A stretch of DNA of 33,233 nt from JBPCRW01 sp050996405 (lineage in GTDB: Bacteria > Acidobacteriota > Blastocatellia > Pyrinomonadales > Pyrinomonadaceae): positions 1-33,233 of the forward strand of contig JBPCRW010000115.1 of the NCBI GenBank assembly GCA_050996405.1, written 5' to 3'. The notes below the pieces were generated by a model that searched no databases, had not been told where the DNA came from, and worked only from the letters and a program-made list of their open reading frames with translations. The position numbers and the translations under genes were made by a program. Position 1 is the first letter of the stretch. Each line of letters begins with the position of its first letter. Positions 22,934-30,967 of the stretch are shown one piece after another.

Positions 22934-24220
22934 TTATCTCAAATAATTCTTCAAAATCTCCGCGAAACGAAACGCATCGGTAAAAGTATTGTAAAGCGGC
23001 ACGGGCGCGACTCTGATAACATCCGGTTCGCGCCAATCGGCGATAACACCTTTTTCCGTAATCGCTTTGAACAAATTTTTGTCCGAGTTTTTAACGCGAA
23101 TTGAAAGCTGGCAGCCGCGCTCGTCTGCGTTTGAAGGCGTGATAATTGAAATGCGTTCGTCGTCAATTTCGTTGAGTAGAAATTCCAAATAGCCGGTTAG
23201 TTTTTTTGATTTTTTCGTCAATGTCTTCATTCCCGCTTCTTCAAAAATATCGAGCGACGCGCGCAAAGCGGCAAGTTGAAAAATCGGCGGATTCGATAGC
23301 TGCCAGCCTTCCGCGCCGCGCATCGGCGCAAATTTATCACCCATCAAAAATCTGATTTCTTTGTCGTGTCCCCACCAACCGGCAAAACGCGGCAAATCAG
23401 AATTTTCGGCGTGGCGTTCGTGAACAAAAACGCCTGCGATTCCTCCCGGTCCCGCGTTCAAATATTTATACGAACACCACGCGGCAAAATCGGCGTTCCA
23501 ATCGTGCAGATTTAATTCGACGTTTCCCGCCGCGTGCGCCAAATCAAAACCGACAACCGCGCCGACTTTGTGTCCGGCTTCGACAATTTTTTGAAAATCA
23601 AATTTTTGCCCCGTGTAATAATTCACGCCGCCGAGTAAAATCAAAGCAATCGAATCGGCGTTTTCGACAATTATTTTTTCTATGTCTTCCGTTCGCAAAC
23701 AGGTTTCATTTTCGCGCGGTTTTAATTCAACCAACGAATTTTCAACATCAAAGCCGTGAAATTCTATCTGCGATGCGACGGCGTATCGGTCGGACGGAAA
23801 CGCGCCGGATTCAATAACAATTTTATTTCTCACCCGCGTCGGACGATAAAATGAAACCATCAAAAGATGCAGATTAACCGTCAGCGAATTCATCACAACC
23901 ACTTCGACTGGTCGCGCGCCGACGATTTTCGCCATCGAATTTGTCAGAAATTCGTGATACGGCAGCCATGGATTTTTCGCTTTTGTATGTCCTTCCACAC
24001 CAAAAGTTTTCCAGTCCGTTAATTCCTGTTCGATATATTCACGCGCCGTTTTCGGCTGAAGTCCGAGCGAATTGCCCGTCAAATAAATTACGTCTTCACC
24101 GTTCGATTGTTCGGGAATATAAAATTTCTCGCGGAAGTTTTTGAGCGAATCTTCCCTGTCCATTTTGGCGGCAAAAGATTCGGAAGATTCGTAAAATTCT
24201 TGTTTAATCGACATTGACAT
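22934..24220 (-). CDS. kynU: Kynureninase
   Basis: 428 residues, PLP-dependent fold type I. YLTGNSLGLQPKTAREYI near residue 50 and the PLP-lysine region WCSYKYLNAGPGGIAGVFVHERH near residue 250 identify kynureninase. GVIADWREPDVIRVAPVPLYNTF near the end is also conserved. It cleaves kynurenine or 3-hydroxykynurenine to (hydroxy)anthranilate and alanine. First gene of the kynU-VOC-kmo operon. The start may be ATG 24220 or 24214; no strong ribosome site. Only 12 bp separate it from a kinase remnant, so its original promoter region may have been altered. The terminal 33 codons occur again at 22118-22216. Confidence 0.94.
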   Translation of the reverse strand: MSMSIKQEFYESSESFAAKMDREDSLKNFREKFYIPEQSNGEDVIYLTGNSLGLQPKTAREYIEQELTDWKTFGVEGHTKAKNPWLPYHEFLTNSMAKIVGARPVEVVVMNSLTVNLHLLMVSFYRPTRVRNKIVIESGAFPSDRYAVASQIEFHGFDVENSLVELKPRENETCLRTEDIEKIIVENADSIALILLGGVNYYTGQKFDFQKIVEAGHKVGAVVGFDLAHAAGNVELNLHDWNADFAAWCSYKYLNAGPGGIAGVFVHERHAENSDLPRFAGWWGHDKEIRFLMGDKFAPMRGAEGWQLSNPPIFQLAALRASLDIFEEAGMKTLTKKSKKLTGYLEFLLNEIDDERISIITPSNADERGCQLSIRVKNSDKNLFKAITEKGVIADWREPDVIRVAPVPLYNTFTDAFRFAEILKNYLR

Positions 24221-24232
24221 ATCAATTTGAAT

Positions 24233-24382
24233 TTAATCGAAACGCGTCGGTTTTGAAAGTTTGGTTTTACAAATTAAAGTCAAACCGTGATTGCGGCAAA
24301 TCTTGAAAACGCGCGTCGCCGAAGGAATTTCCAGCGCGACATCAAATAAGCCTTTAATTTTTTCCCAACGGTCAGAATTCAT
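24233..24382 (-). pseudogene. Internally deleted serine/threonine kinase remnant
   Basis: The minus strand begins MNSDRWEKIKGLFDVALEIPSATR, the characteristic start of acidobacterial serine/threonine kinases (MxxDRWxxIxxLFxxAL). Directly after that, in a shifted frame, it reads ARFQDLPQSRFDFNL, resembling the RFQDLLRRVGL ending of the same class of protein. The several-hundred-residue middle is missing. It is a dead fragment between the next remnant and kynU. Confidence 0.7.
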
Positions 24383-24391
24383 CATTTAATT

Positions 24392-24584
24392 TCATCGCGG
24401 CAAACCGACGCGGCGCAGCAAATCTTGAAAGCGCGAATCAGAGCGCAGAGAATCAAAACCCGGGTCAACTTTGATTGTGCAAGATAACCGTGGTTTTCAT
24501 ATTGCTTATTTAGTATGGCAAATGCTTTGTCCTTTTCGCCGAGTTCCCCGTAGAATGCCGCCAAAATATCAGGCGGGACTTTAG
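24392..24584 (-). pseudogene. C-terminal remnant of a TPR-containing kinase or regulator
   Basis: Minus-strand reading gives PPDILAAFYGELGEKDKAFA, then ILNKQYENHGYLAQ. After a one-base frameshift near 24475 it reads IKVDPGFDSLRSDSRFQDLL followed by RRVGLPR and a stop. This is the usual C-terminal end of acidobacterial TPR kinases/regulators. It is cut at 24584 by the IS701-family element. The frameshift means it was already decaying. Confidence 0.72.
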
Positions 24585-26025
24585 CTCGACTTTATCCATT
24601 TGATATTTGAAAAGAAAATGCAGAACAGATAATTTTGTTTGATATTTCCGACCAAAGAAAATCAAAAACTATATGTTCTGCGAACTAATGAATTTTGTTA
24701 TAGCATTTGCACCACTTTTTTCCAAGCCGATCTTTGAGAAAGTCAAAGTTTTAATAGTTGGAGCGATTCTGTCGCCGGCTTCACGCACCGTGACCACGGC
24801 TTTACGGGTGATGGGCTTGAGCGAGGAACAGCATTTTCAGAACTGCCATCGAGTTTTGTCGCGGGCTGGTTGGAGTTGTTTAGATGGGACGAAGATTTTA
24901 TTAAGCCTTTTAATCAAAGTCTTTGGCATCAAGCACGAGATGGTTATCGGCTTTGATGAGCATCTGGAAAGAAGGGGCGGCAAGAGGATAAGTGCGAAAG
25001 GAATTTATCGGGATGCGGCGCGTTCATCGGAGGCGTTTTTTGTCAAAGCGAGCCGATTGCGCTGGCTCTGGTTTATGTTATTGACCGAGATTCCCTTTGC
25101 CAAACGGGTCTGGGCGTTACCTTTTCTGAGTGTTTTATGTCCATCTGAAAGTATATCATCGGGAGCGCGAAATTCGGCATCGTCGTTTAACTGATCGGGC
25201 GCGACAAGCAATTTTACGGATTTGGAAATGGTTTCCTGAAAAAGAGTTGATTTTCGTTGGGGATTCCGGTTACGCGGCGATAGATTTACTCAATGCGGCG
25301 CGCGATAAAGTCGTGTTAGTGACGCGCTTGAGGTTGGATGCGGCGTTGTATGAACCGGCTCCGAAGTTGGCGAAAAGAGCGATTAGACGACCGCGCAAAA
25401 AAGGCAAGCGATTGCCAAATCTGACTGAGGTCATCAAAAATCCAAACACCAAATGGCAAAAACTCGTGGTCAATTGGTATGGAGTGGAAAAAGAAATTCT
25501 GCTGACGAGCGGAACTTGCGTGTGGTTTCACGTTGGCAAACAAGCAGTGCCGATCCGGTGGATGATAGTCAAAGACCCATCAGGTAAGTTTGAAACTCAA
25601 GCCTTGCTTGGCACTAAATTAAAAGCCGAACCGCTGCAAATCGTTGAATGGTTCATCAGAGGCTAGCAAGTGGAAGTAACATTTGAAGAATCGCGGCGGC
25701 ATTTGGAGATTGAAACCAACCGGAATTGGTCAGACAAAGCCATCAAAAGAACAACACCGTGTTTGTTCGGGTTGTTTTCGCTCGTGGCAATGATGGCACA
25801 AAAGTTATCGGAACAAGGAAAATTGAAAATCAGAAGTGCTTTTTGGTATGAAAAACAAGCGGCAACCTTTTCTGATGCGATTGGTTGTGTAAGGCAGCAA
25901 ATATGGGAGGAGCGGAGTTTTCAAACATCAGAAAATGAGTGGGAGATGATAAAAATACCACGCTCCTTTCTGGAAACTCTGACAGAAACGCTCTGCTTCG
26001 TTTCTTAAATTGGATAAAGTCGAGC
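24585..26025 (+). mobile_element. IS701-family insertion sequence, inactivated
   Basis: Terminal inverted repeats AGCTCGACTTTATCCA are perfect over 16 bp (24583-24598 and complement of 26011-26026). TTAG occurs at both flanks (24581-24584 and 26026-26029), fitting the YTAR target duplication known for IS701 elements. The exact end is ambiguous by one base. It sits between the kinase remnant and the end of a TonB receptor remnant. Both already look degraded, and the intact target duplication suggests the element entered after that deletion. Confidence 0.85.
24673..26008 (+). pseudogene. IS701-family DDE transposase, frameshifted and with an amber stop
   Basis: The pieces in order are GFDEHLERRGGKRISAKGIYRD (first Asp), FVGDSGYAAIDLL (second Asp), then VTRLRLDAALYEP, RPRKKGKRLP and VEVTFEESRRHLEIE (Glu). 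All match the IS701 transposase. A +1 frameshift lies at about 25150-25160, after LSVLCPSE and before YHREREIRHRR. An in-frame TAG at 25665-25667 replaces the Trp of the usual WFxRxWQVEVTFEE. Both lesions make a full-length protein impossible without recoding. Upstream of 24673 there is only the terminal region. Confidence 0.88.
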
Positions 26026-26036
26026 TTAGAGAAAGT

Positions 26037-27070
26037 TTAAAAACTGAATCTCATTCCGAGTTCGATTCTTCTTGGATTATCGGCGGCAATCGGCTGGCGG
26101 AAAAACGGCGAAGTCTGAACGCCGACATAATTTGTAAAATTCGGCTGATTAAAAACATTGCGGGCGGTGACGGAAAATTTGAGCGAATATTTGTGTTTCG
26201 TGTCAACGCCGAAATCGCCGCTCGACGCTTCGTCGGACGTGATAACAATCATTCCGGGCTTTCCCTGACCGTTTTTCTTCTTAAATAAACCAATTGTCCA
26301 GCCCAGAGTCATATCGGTTTGTTTCTGCCACGCGCCGCGCTCGCCGTTTCGCGCAATTCCAAACGGACGGTCGTTGAAAATCGTATCGCCATTATCATCT
26401 CTGCCGGTTGTAATCGTATAAGGCAAGGCGGACGCGGCGGAAAAAATTGTTGAAAGCCTTAAATCTTTGCGGATTTTCCAATACAGCGAAGCGTAAAGAC
26501 GATGCCGCCGGTCGAGATTTGAAACTGAACGGTCAAGCCGCAAATTATAATTGTCCGACGGCAAGCCGAAAATTCCGTTATTGTCGGAAACAATTTTCGC
26601 CAGCGTGTAATCAGCGGCAAACGAAAGCGTTTTCGTTAATCTTCCGTTGAGTTCGACATTCAAAGAGTTTTGCGCGAAAAATCCGCTCGATTCGATTTGC
26701 TGAATTCTGCCGAAATCAGGATTCGGGCGAATAAAATCAAACGGCGCGTTGATGTCGCGGCTTCTGAATTGATGAACGCCCTTTTGATATTTGTAGAGAA
26801 CGCGCAGCGAAGTATTTTTATCAAGCTGTCTTTCCACGCCGATTGACGCGAGAAAAATATACGGATTCTTTAACCCATCGTCTTTTTGACGGTAGCTCGG
26901 CGGCAAAAATTGGCTCGTGCCGCTTTGAAAAGGATTCGGAAAATTCGGATTGATAATGACTGTTTCGGACGGCTGCGAAACGCTCTGGCTTAAAATCGTC
27001 GCCAGATTATTCGTTCCGAACCAGTCGTAATAAACTCCCGCGCCGCCGCGAAAAGTCACTCTGTCGTTTT
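26037..27070 (-). pseudogene. C-terminal fragment of a TonB-dependent receptor (Oar-like)
   Basis: About 340 codons end with RRIELGMRFSF, the terminal beta strand with a final Phe used for outer-membrane barrel assembly. FRGGAGVYYDWFGTNN, TSLRVLYKYQKG, DRRHRLYASLYWKI and ARNVFNQPNFTNYVG are typical barrel strands of acidobacterial TonB-dependent receptors with a carboxypeptidase-regulatory N-terminal domain. The expected 600 or more upstream residues are absent: the frame meets a stop just above 27059, with a two-base offset after KTT, and the VWA gene begins at once. A remnant of a large deletion. Confidence 0.82.
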
Positions 27071-27072
27071 AT

Positions 27073-28350
27073 TTATTGAGGAAGATAAGTCTTCCGCATA
27101 GTGACGATATACTCAGGATGACCGCGCACCTCAATTTTTACTTCCCGGCTTTTTCCATCCCGCTCTTGATTTGTCGAGTAATATCCGATGGCGTATCGAG
27201 TGCTGATCAGTTTGAAGATGCTTGAATAAATAGTTTCAGCATCTTCCGGTCTTTGAATGAAACCCGCCTTCCCGCCGGATAATTCGGCAACCTTGAACAT
27301 TGCCATTTGGTCTGCTAATTGCTTTTCAGCTTCTACCGTTAAGAGTTTGCTGTCGACATTACTCCTTTGTTGATTCGTTCTGTTTGACTCATTCATCCCC
27401 CTTAATTCATCCATTTTCACCATAGACCTATACAACAGATCAAAAGATATTCTGGCGCGTTCCAGTCGTTCTTTCTCTGAAAATCCAAGAAATTGAATGC
27501 CTGGAATGATTGAATAAATCGTCGCTCTCGATCTTTCGATGGCTTCTTTAATATCGCTGAATCCAAAGTTCTTTATACTCTTAATTTTAATTCCAGCTTT
27601 TTCTATAATTTCTTTAGAAATCTGATACGAAATATCTTTGTCTGGCTTAAGCCAGAGCGTTTCATCTCCGTCGGTTTGAAAAATAACAATCCGGCGACGG
27701 TCTTCGACAGTGAACATCTCATTTAAGACCGCCAGCAATGCGCTAAATTGATTACTTTTACCTTGTATATTTTGGGAAGCCTTCATTTCAAGCGAATCCA
27801 ATGTTTTTTTAAGGCGAGATTTGTCATCGGTAAAATCTATTAGAATTTTCACATCATCGGTGACAATCGCCATTTTGTCGTTTGGATTGAGCTTATCAAC
27901 CAACCGTTTCGCTGCTTGGATGCTGTTCTTGAGATAAGGAAACTGGCTTGAACTGTAATCAATGATTAAGACGATAGAACTGGGAACGGTGTTATCTTCG
28001 CCGGGAGAAAACATTTCAACAGTTTGCGACGCGCCGTTTTCGGTCACAACGAAATCATCTTTTGTAAGATTATTAATTATCTTTCCATTTTGGTCAGCTA
28101 CCAGAACATCGTTGACGACCAAATCCGTTTTTACCCGAATAGCCTCATCATCCGATTCATCTCTCTTTTGATTATCTTGAAAATCTTGCTGCTCCTGATT
28201 TTTATATTTCTTAAGACTTGCGCCGAACGTTTTTGTTTTCGATTTTTCGGGCGAAGCCGGTTGTGTCGGCAAAGGAGAAGCAGACGGCGTTTGTCCAAAA
28301 GAGAGAGAAGCAAATGCGATAAAAAAAGCAATCATCAAATGAAATCTCAT
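27073..28350 (-). CDS. Secreted VWA-domain protein, larger acidobacterial type
   Basis: 425 residues. The signal peptide (residues 3-20, IAFFIAFASLSFG) is followed by a Pro/Ser-rich and Lys/Asp-rich linker to residue 70. An Ig-like segment VVNDVLVADQNGKIINNLTKDDFVVTENG precedes the VWA domain: VLIIDYSSSQFPYL (DxSxS metal site), FQTDGDETLW. The tail STRYAIGYYSTNQ...VEVRGHPEYIVTMRKTY is the family ending. Probably exported and protein-binding. It follows the thioredoxin-like gene by 38 bp, so it is probably in the same operon under the iteron region, and precedes the receptor remnant. Confidence 0.86.
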   Translation of the reverse strand: MRFHLMIAFFIAFASLSFGQTPSASPLPTQPASPEKSKTKTFGASLKKYKNQEQQDFQDNQKRDESDDEAIRVKTDLVVNDVLVADQNGKIINNLTKDDFVVTENGASQTVEMFSPGEDNTVPSSIVLIIDYSSSQFPYLKNSIQAAKRLVDKLNPNDKMAIVTDDVKILIDFTDDKSRLKKTLDSLEMKASQNIQGKSNQFSALLAVLNEMFTVEDRRRIVIFQTDGDETLWLKPDKDISYQISKEIIEKAGIKIKSIKNFGFSDIKEAIERSRATIYSIIPGIQFLGFSEKERLERARISFDLLYRSMVKMDELRGMNESNRTNQQRSNVDSKLLTVEAEKQLADQMAMFKVAELSGGKAGFIQRPEDAETIYSSIFKLISTRYAIGYYSTNQERDGKSREVKIEVRGHPEYIVTMRKTYLPQ

Positions 28351-28388
28351 AACTTACATTCCATCCAAAAACTAAAAACCGACAATAA

Positions 28389-28826
28389 TTAATTCTCGTT
28401 CGTTAGAATTAAAGTCGGCGTGCCGCTGACTTGGATGTTGTTTAAAGGTGAACTTCTTACCTCCATTCCGGTTAGACCGAGTTGGTTTAAATGCGCCGTG
28501 CCTTCTTCCACCGATTGCGGAAAGACGGCAACCAGTTTAATGTTTTTGCCCTTCGTTTCTTCAATCAGACGTTTGTAGAAAGGCGCGCTTTCGTTGCAGA
28601 AATGACATCCGGTTTGCAAAGCTAAAACCAGCATTTTAGGATAACCGGAAAAATTTACATCGGTCACATTTAATTTTGAGCCGACAGTGGGTTGCGCTCG
28701 CGCTTGTTGATTTGCCGCTGCGGCACTAAAAAAGTATTTTTGAACGACCACTCCAATCAGCAAAACGGCAGCCGTGATAATCAAGATGTTGGCGGCGAGT
28801 TCCGCCTTTTGATTTAGTTTGTTCAT
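28389..28826 (-). CDS. Membrane-anchored thioredoxin-like protein, short C-terminus
   Basis: 145 residues from ATG 28826 (MNKLNQKAELAAN). A transmembrane helix (residues 10-32) anchors a redoxin domain in the periplasm. LALQTGCHFCNESAPFYKRL holds a CxxC (GCHFC) in the TlpA/MauD-type context, and GTPTLIL carries the cis-Pro. It stops soon after GTPTLILTNEN, whereas relatives run about 15-20 residues further to a final strand and helix. It may be truncated or simply short. A TTG start at 28862 is unlikely. It lies downstream of the AraC gene and three direct repeats. Confidence 0.78.
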   Translation of the reverse strand: MNKLNQKAELAANILIITAAVLLIGVVVQKYFFSAAAANQQARAQPTVGSKLNVTDVNFSGYPKMLVLALQTGCHFCNESAPFYKRLIEETKGKNIKLVAVFPQSVEEGTAHLNQLGLTGMEVRSSPLNNIQVSGTPTLILTNEN

Positions 28827-28954
28827 ACTGTTCAACTTGCGAAAGATATATTTTGGAAACAAAAAACAGCGAATCTATCTTTCTTAAATTTTAATCGAAT
28901 TTTGCTTAGAGCATTTTTAAAATAATCCTTCTTATTTCCAAACGCAATACCTAT

Positions 28955-29003
28955 TTATAGGACTAGATGATAACTATTAGGACAAAATATCAGTTTATTG
29001 GAC
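28955..29003 (-). promoter_or_regulatory. Three direct repeats with exact 20-bp period, candidate AraC sites
   Basis: Minus-strand units GTCCAATAA (29003-28995), GTCCTAATA (28983-28975) and GTCCTATAA (28963-28955) begin exactly 20 bp apart, about two helical turns. The first lies inside the last codons of the AraC gene and the last is 129 bp upstream of the thioredoxin-like ATG. The spacing places them on one face of the helix, as for tandem AraC-family binding. The link to the adjacent AraC is inference. Confidence 0.65.
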
Positions 29004-29358
29004 GCTGTGATTTTTCCATTAACTTTTTTAAGTCTTGATGATTATTGTCGCGGTATTCAATCGGCGTTAATCCGTATTTTTCCTTGAAAAGGCGATTGAA
29101 ATAACTCTGGTCGTGAAAGCCGACGGCGACGCTGATTTGCTGGATGTTGTCAAGCGTTGTTTCAAGTGATTCGCGGGCGCGTTCCAGTTGCAGATGCCGC
29201 GTATATGTGACAAACGGCATTCCGGTTTCCTGTTTGAAAATCTGGCGCAGGCGCGACGGCGAAACATTTGCCCAGACAGCTAATTCTTCAACCGTCGGCG
29301 GCTTTTTGATTTCAGCTAAAATTTTTTCTTTGAGTAAAAGCATTTTTTTGTTCGTCAT
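28990..29358 (-). CDS. AraC-family transcriptional regulator, DNA-binding domain only
   Basis: 122 residues, almost entirely the double helix-turn-helix: TVEELAVWANVSPSRLRQIF (first HTH) and ISVAVGFHDQSYFNRLFKEKYGLTPIEYR (second HTH and signature). No ligand-binding N-terminal domain is present, as in MarA/SoxS-type regulators, so activity may depend on its level. A very strong ribosome site (GGGGAGGAG) precedes ATG 29358. It is upstream of the thioredoxin-like and VWA genes on the same strand; the repeats at 28955-29003 may be its sites. Confidence 0.88.
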   Translation of the reverse strand: MTNKKMLLLKEKILAEIKKPPTVEELAVWANVSPSRLRQIFKQETGMPFVTYTRHLQLERARESLETTLDNIQQISVAVGFHDQSYFNRLFKEKYGLTPIEYRDNNHQDLKKLMEKSQRPIN

Positions 29359-29517
29359 AACTCCTCCCCAATTCAGCCTTGAAAAAGAGACAATTTAACC
29401 TATCACGATTATTTATGGGGTGTAAAGAGTTTTTGCAGGGAGAAGTGTCTAAACAAACATTGGCAGATTTCGCACCGGAAAAAGCGACTATTTCGGAAAA
29501 TGTTTTTCTAGAATTGT

Positions 29518-29652
29518 CTAGAGAATCTCATTCTTCCACTTATGCAGAACCCCTTCGCTGACACCGATTTCCCTTGATATTGAGGCAATTGATTGCCCAT
29601 CCAAATACTTCTTAATTGCTTCTCGTTTGAATTCTTTATCGTATTTTTTCAT
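29518..29652 (-). pseudogene. Truncated IS3-family orfA
   Basis: 44 codons from ATG 29652: MKKYDKEFKREAIKKYLDGQ, then SIASISREIGVSEGVLHKWK and a TAG stop. This is the N-terminal HTH of IS3/IS911-type OrfA. The leucine-zipper part and all of OrfB are missing. A TGAGAAAGTCC end resembling an IS3 terminus lies 30 bp upstream at 29683. The truncation point sits at a TCTAGA-N4-TCTAGA sequence (29507-29522). The stretch 29359-29517 between this and the AraC gene holds no convincing gene. Confidence 0.8.
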
Positions 29653-29670
29653 CCTCTCATTTTATAGAGA

Positions 29671-29774
29671 TAGGACTTTCTCACTTTTTGCAGAAGCCCG
29701 CACAAAGTAAGGACGCAATGACGCAAAACACACTTACGAGCGTAGCGTGTTTCTGTATTTTTGAGAAAGTCCTA
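29671..29774. repeat. 104-bp element with 13-bp terminal inverted repeats
   Basis: TAGGACTTTCTCA (29671-29683) is perfectly complementary to TGAGAAAGTCCTA (29762-29774). No reading frame lies inside. It resembles a MITE or two abutting IS ends. The 13-mer differs at three positions from the end of the neighbouring element (TAGGACTTACGCA). A copy of the dispersed repeat found at 5934-5990 lies inside (29729-29753). Confidence 0.65.
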
Positions 29775-29913
29775 AGAGAGTTTTCTGTTCTGAAAAATTA
29801 GACCATATCATTATCGTCATGAAAATTTACAACTTTTGCTGTTAAAATTACTTGAGCGGCTTCCGATCTAAACACTTTTGCTGTCATAGACTTTTATTTT
29901 TGCTTGAATAAAT
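29775..29913. other. Short non-coding spacer with an 11-bp direct repeat
   Basis: ACTTTTGCTGT occurs at 29832-29842 and 29874-29884. No supported gene or RNA is seen; a 28-codon minus-strand frame is present but has no supporting evidence. Confidence 0.4.
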
Positions 29914-30967
29914 GATAGGACTTACGCAGTTGAACAGATATTTGATAAAAATAAAGAATGAATCCGCCAAAAGCAACTGATGAAGATTACATCAATTTTA
30001 TCATCGCCACGCCGCGCGACGTAATAGCGACCGAAGCCGAGCGCGTTTCTCTGGAGAGCAGAAACGCTCCGGCGCACGACGCTTTTACCCGGCTTCTCGG
30101 GCGGCTTGAACCGGATGCCGAAACGCTCTGGCAAGAGGCAATGACGCAAATTGACTTGAAAAGCGGTCTGCTGATTCTTGATGACTCGACGCTTGAAAAG
30201 CCCTATTCCAACTTTAATGCCTTAGTTTATCGGCATTGGTCTGGGAAGTAGAAGACGGTTGTCTTGGGAATCAACTTGGTAACTTTGCTGTGGACTGACG
30301 GAGCCCGTTGCGTTCCGGTTGATTATCGCGTGTTTGGTAAAGACCGCGATGGCAAAACCAAGAATGACCATTTTGCCGGGATGTTATTGGCAGCTTTTGA
30401 GCGCGGTTTTGAGCCTGATTTGGTTTGTTTCGAGAGGTTGGTATGCCTCTGTCGAAAACTTGAAATTGGCGCGTTCATTGGGTTGGCATTTTACGGGCGC
30501 GGCTCAAAGAGAATCGGCGAATCAGAGTAGGTGGCGACAAATTACAGGCAATTTCGGCGCGCTGGATTGTGCGGTGGCGATGGCACAGTCTGCTGGCTCA
30601 AAGATTTTGGAGAAGTCAAAATACTTCGCATCTTTGCCACAGACGGCACGGCGAGATATTGGGCAACCAGTTTGCGAGAAATGACCGAAGTTAAGTGCCA
30701 AGACTTTGCCGCACAGTCTTGGCGGATAGAAATGTATCATCGCGCCATTAAACAACAATGTTTGATTGAACGAGCGCAATGCCGTCGTCAACGTCCGGTT
30801 CTGAATCACATCGATTTGTGTATCAGAGCGTTTGTCAGACTTGAAAGTCATTGTTATCGGGAAAAAATCAGTTGGATTCAGGCAAAAACAAATATCATTC
30901 GGGATGCGGTTAGAGTTTATTTATCGAATCCCCAGTATTTGCTTCTTCCAACTGCGTAAGTCCTATC
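29914..30967 (+). mobile_element. Inactivated insertion sequence with 19-bp perfect ends
   Basis: GATAGGACTTACGCAGTTG at 29914-29932 is the exact reverse complement of 30949-30967. The element is about 1.05 kb and contains one degraded DDE-type transposase. It interrupts an integrase gene on its right side. No direct target duplication is evident at the two flanks, and the left flank is not the missing half of the integrase, so a deletion or rearrangement has probably removed it. Element family not resolved; similar ends and transposases occur in cyanobacteria. Confidence 0.85.
29958..30959 (+). pseudogene. Degraded DDE-type transposase
   Basis: Recognisable pieces are DEDYINFIIATPRDV, NAPAHDAFTRLL, LLILDDSTLEKPY, INLVTLLWTDGARCVPVDYR and, after frameshifts, WRIEMYHRAIKQQCLIERAQ and IRAFVRLESHCYRE. 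A TAG at 30249-30251 interrupts the frame after HWSGK. At least one frameshift follows near 30440, where WYASVENLKLARSLGW continues in another frame, and a further change lies near 30500. The end at 30957-30959 abuts the right terminal repeat. No functional protein can be made. Confidence 0.85.

Noticed and set aside
22653..23036. Long form of the antitoxin starting inside kynU
   Set aside because: The extra 45 residues are kynU sequence read in another frame. The ATG at 22901 has a ribosome site.
29860..29869. CTTCCGATCT resembles the end of a sequencing adapter
   Set aside because: Only 10 bases match and the flanks do not continue the adapter. Probably chance, though an assembly join here cannot be excluded.
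25665..30251. Both transposases are interrupted by TAG, hinting at amber recoding
   Set aside because: Both also carry frameshifts, and kmo and other intact genes end normally, kmo itself with TAG. Ordinary decay is simpler.
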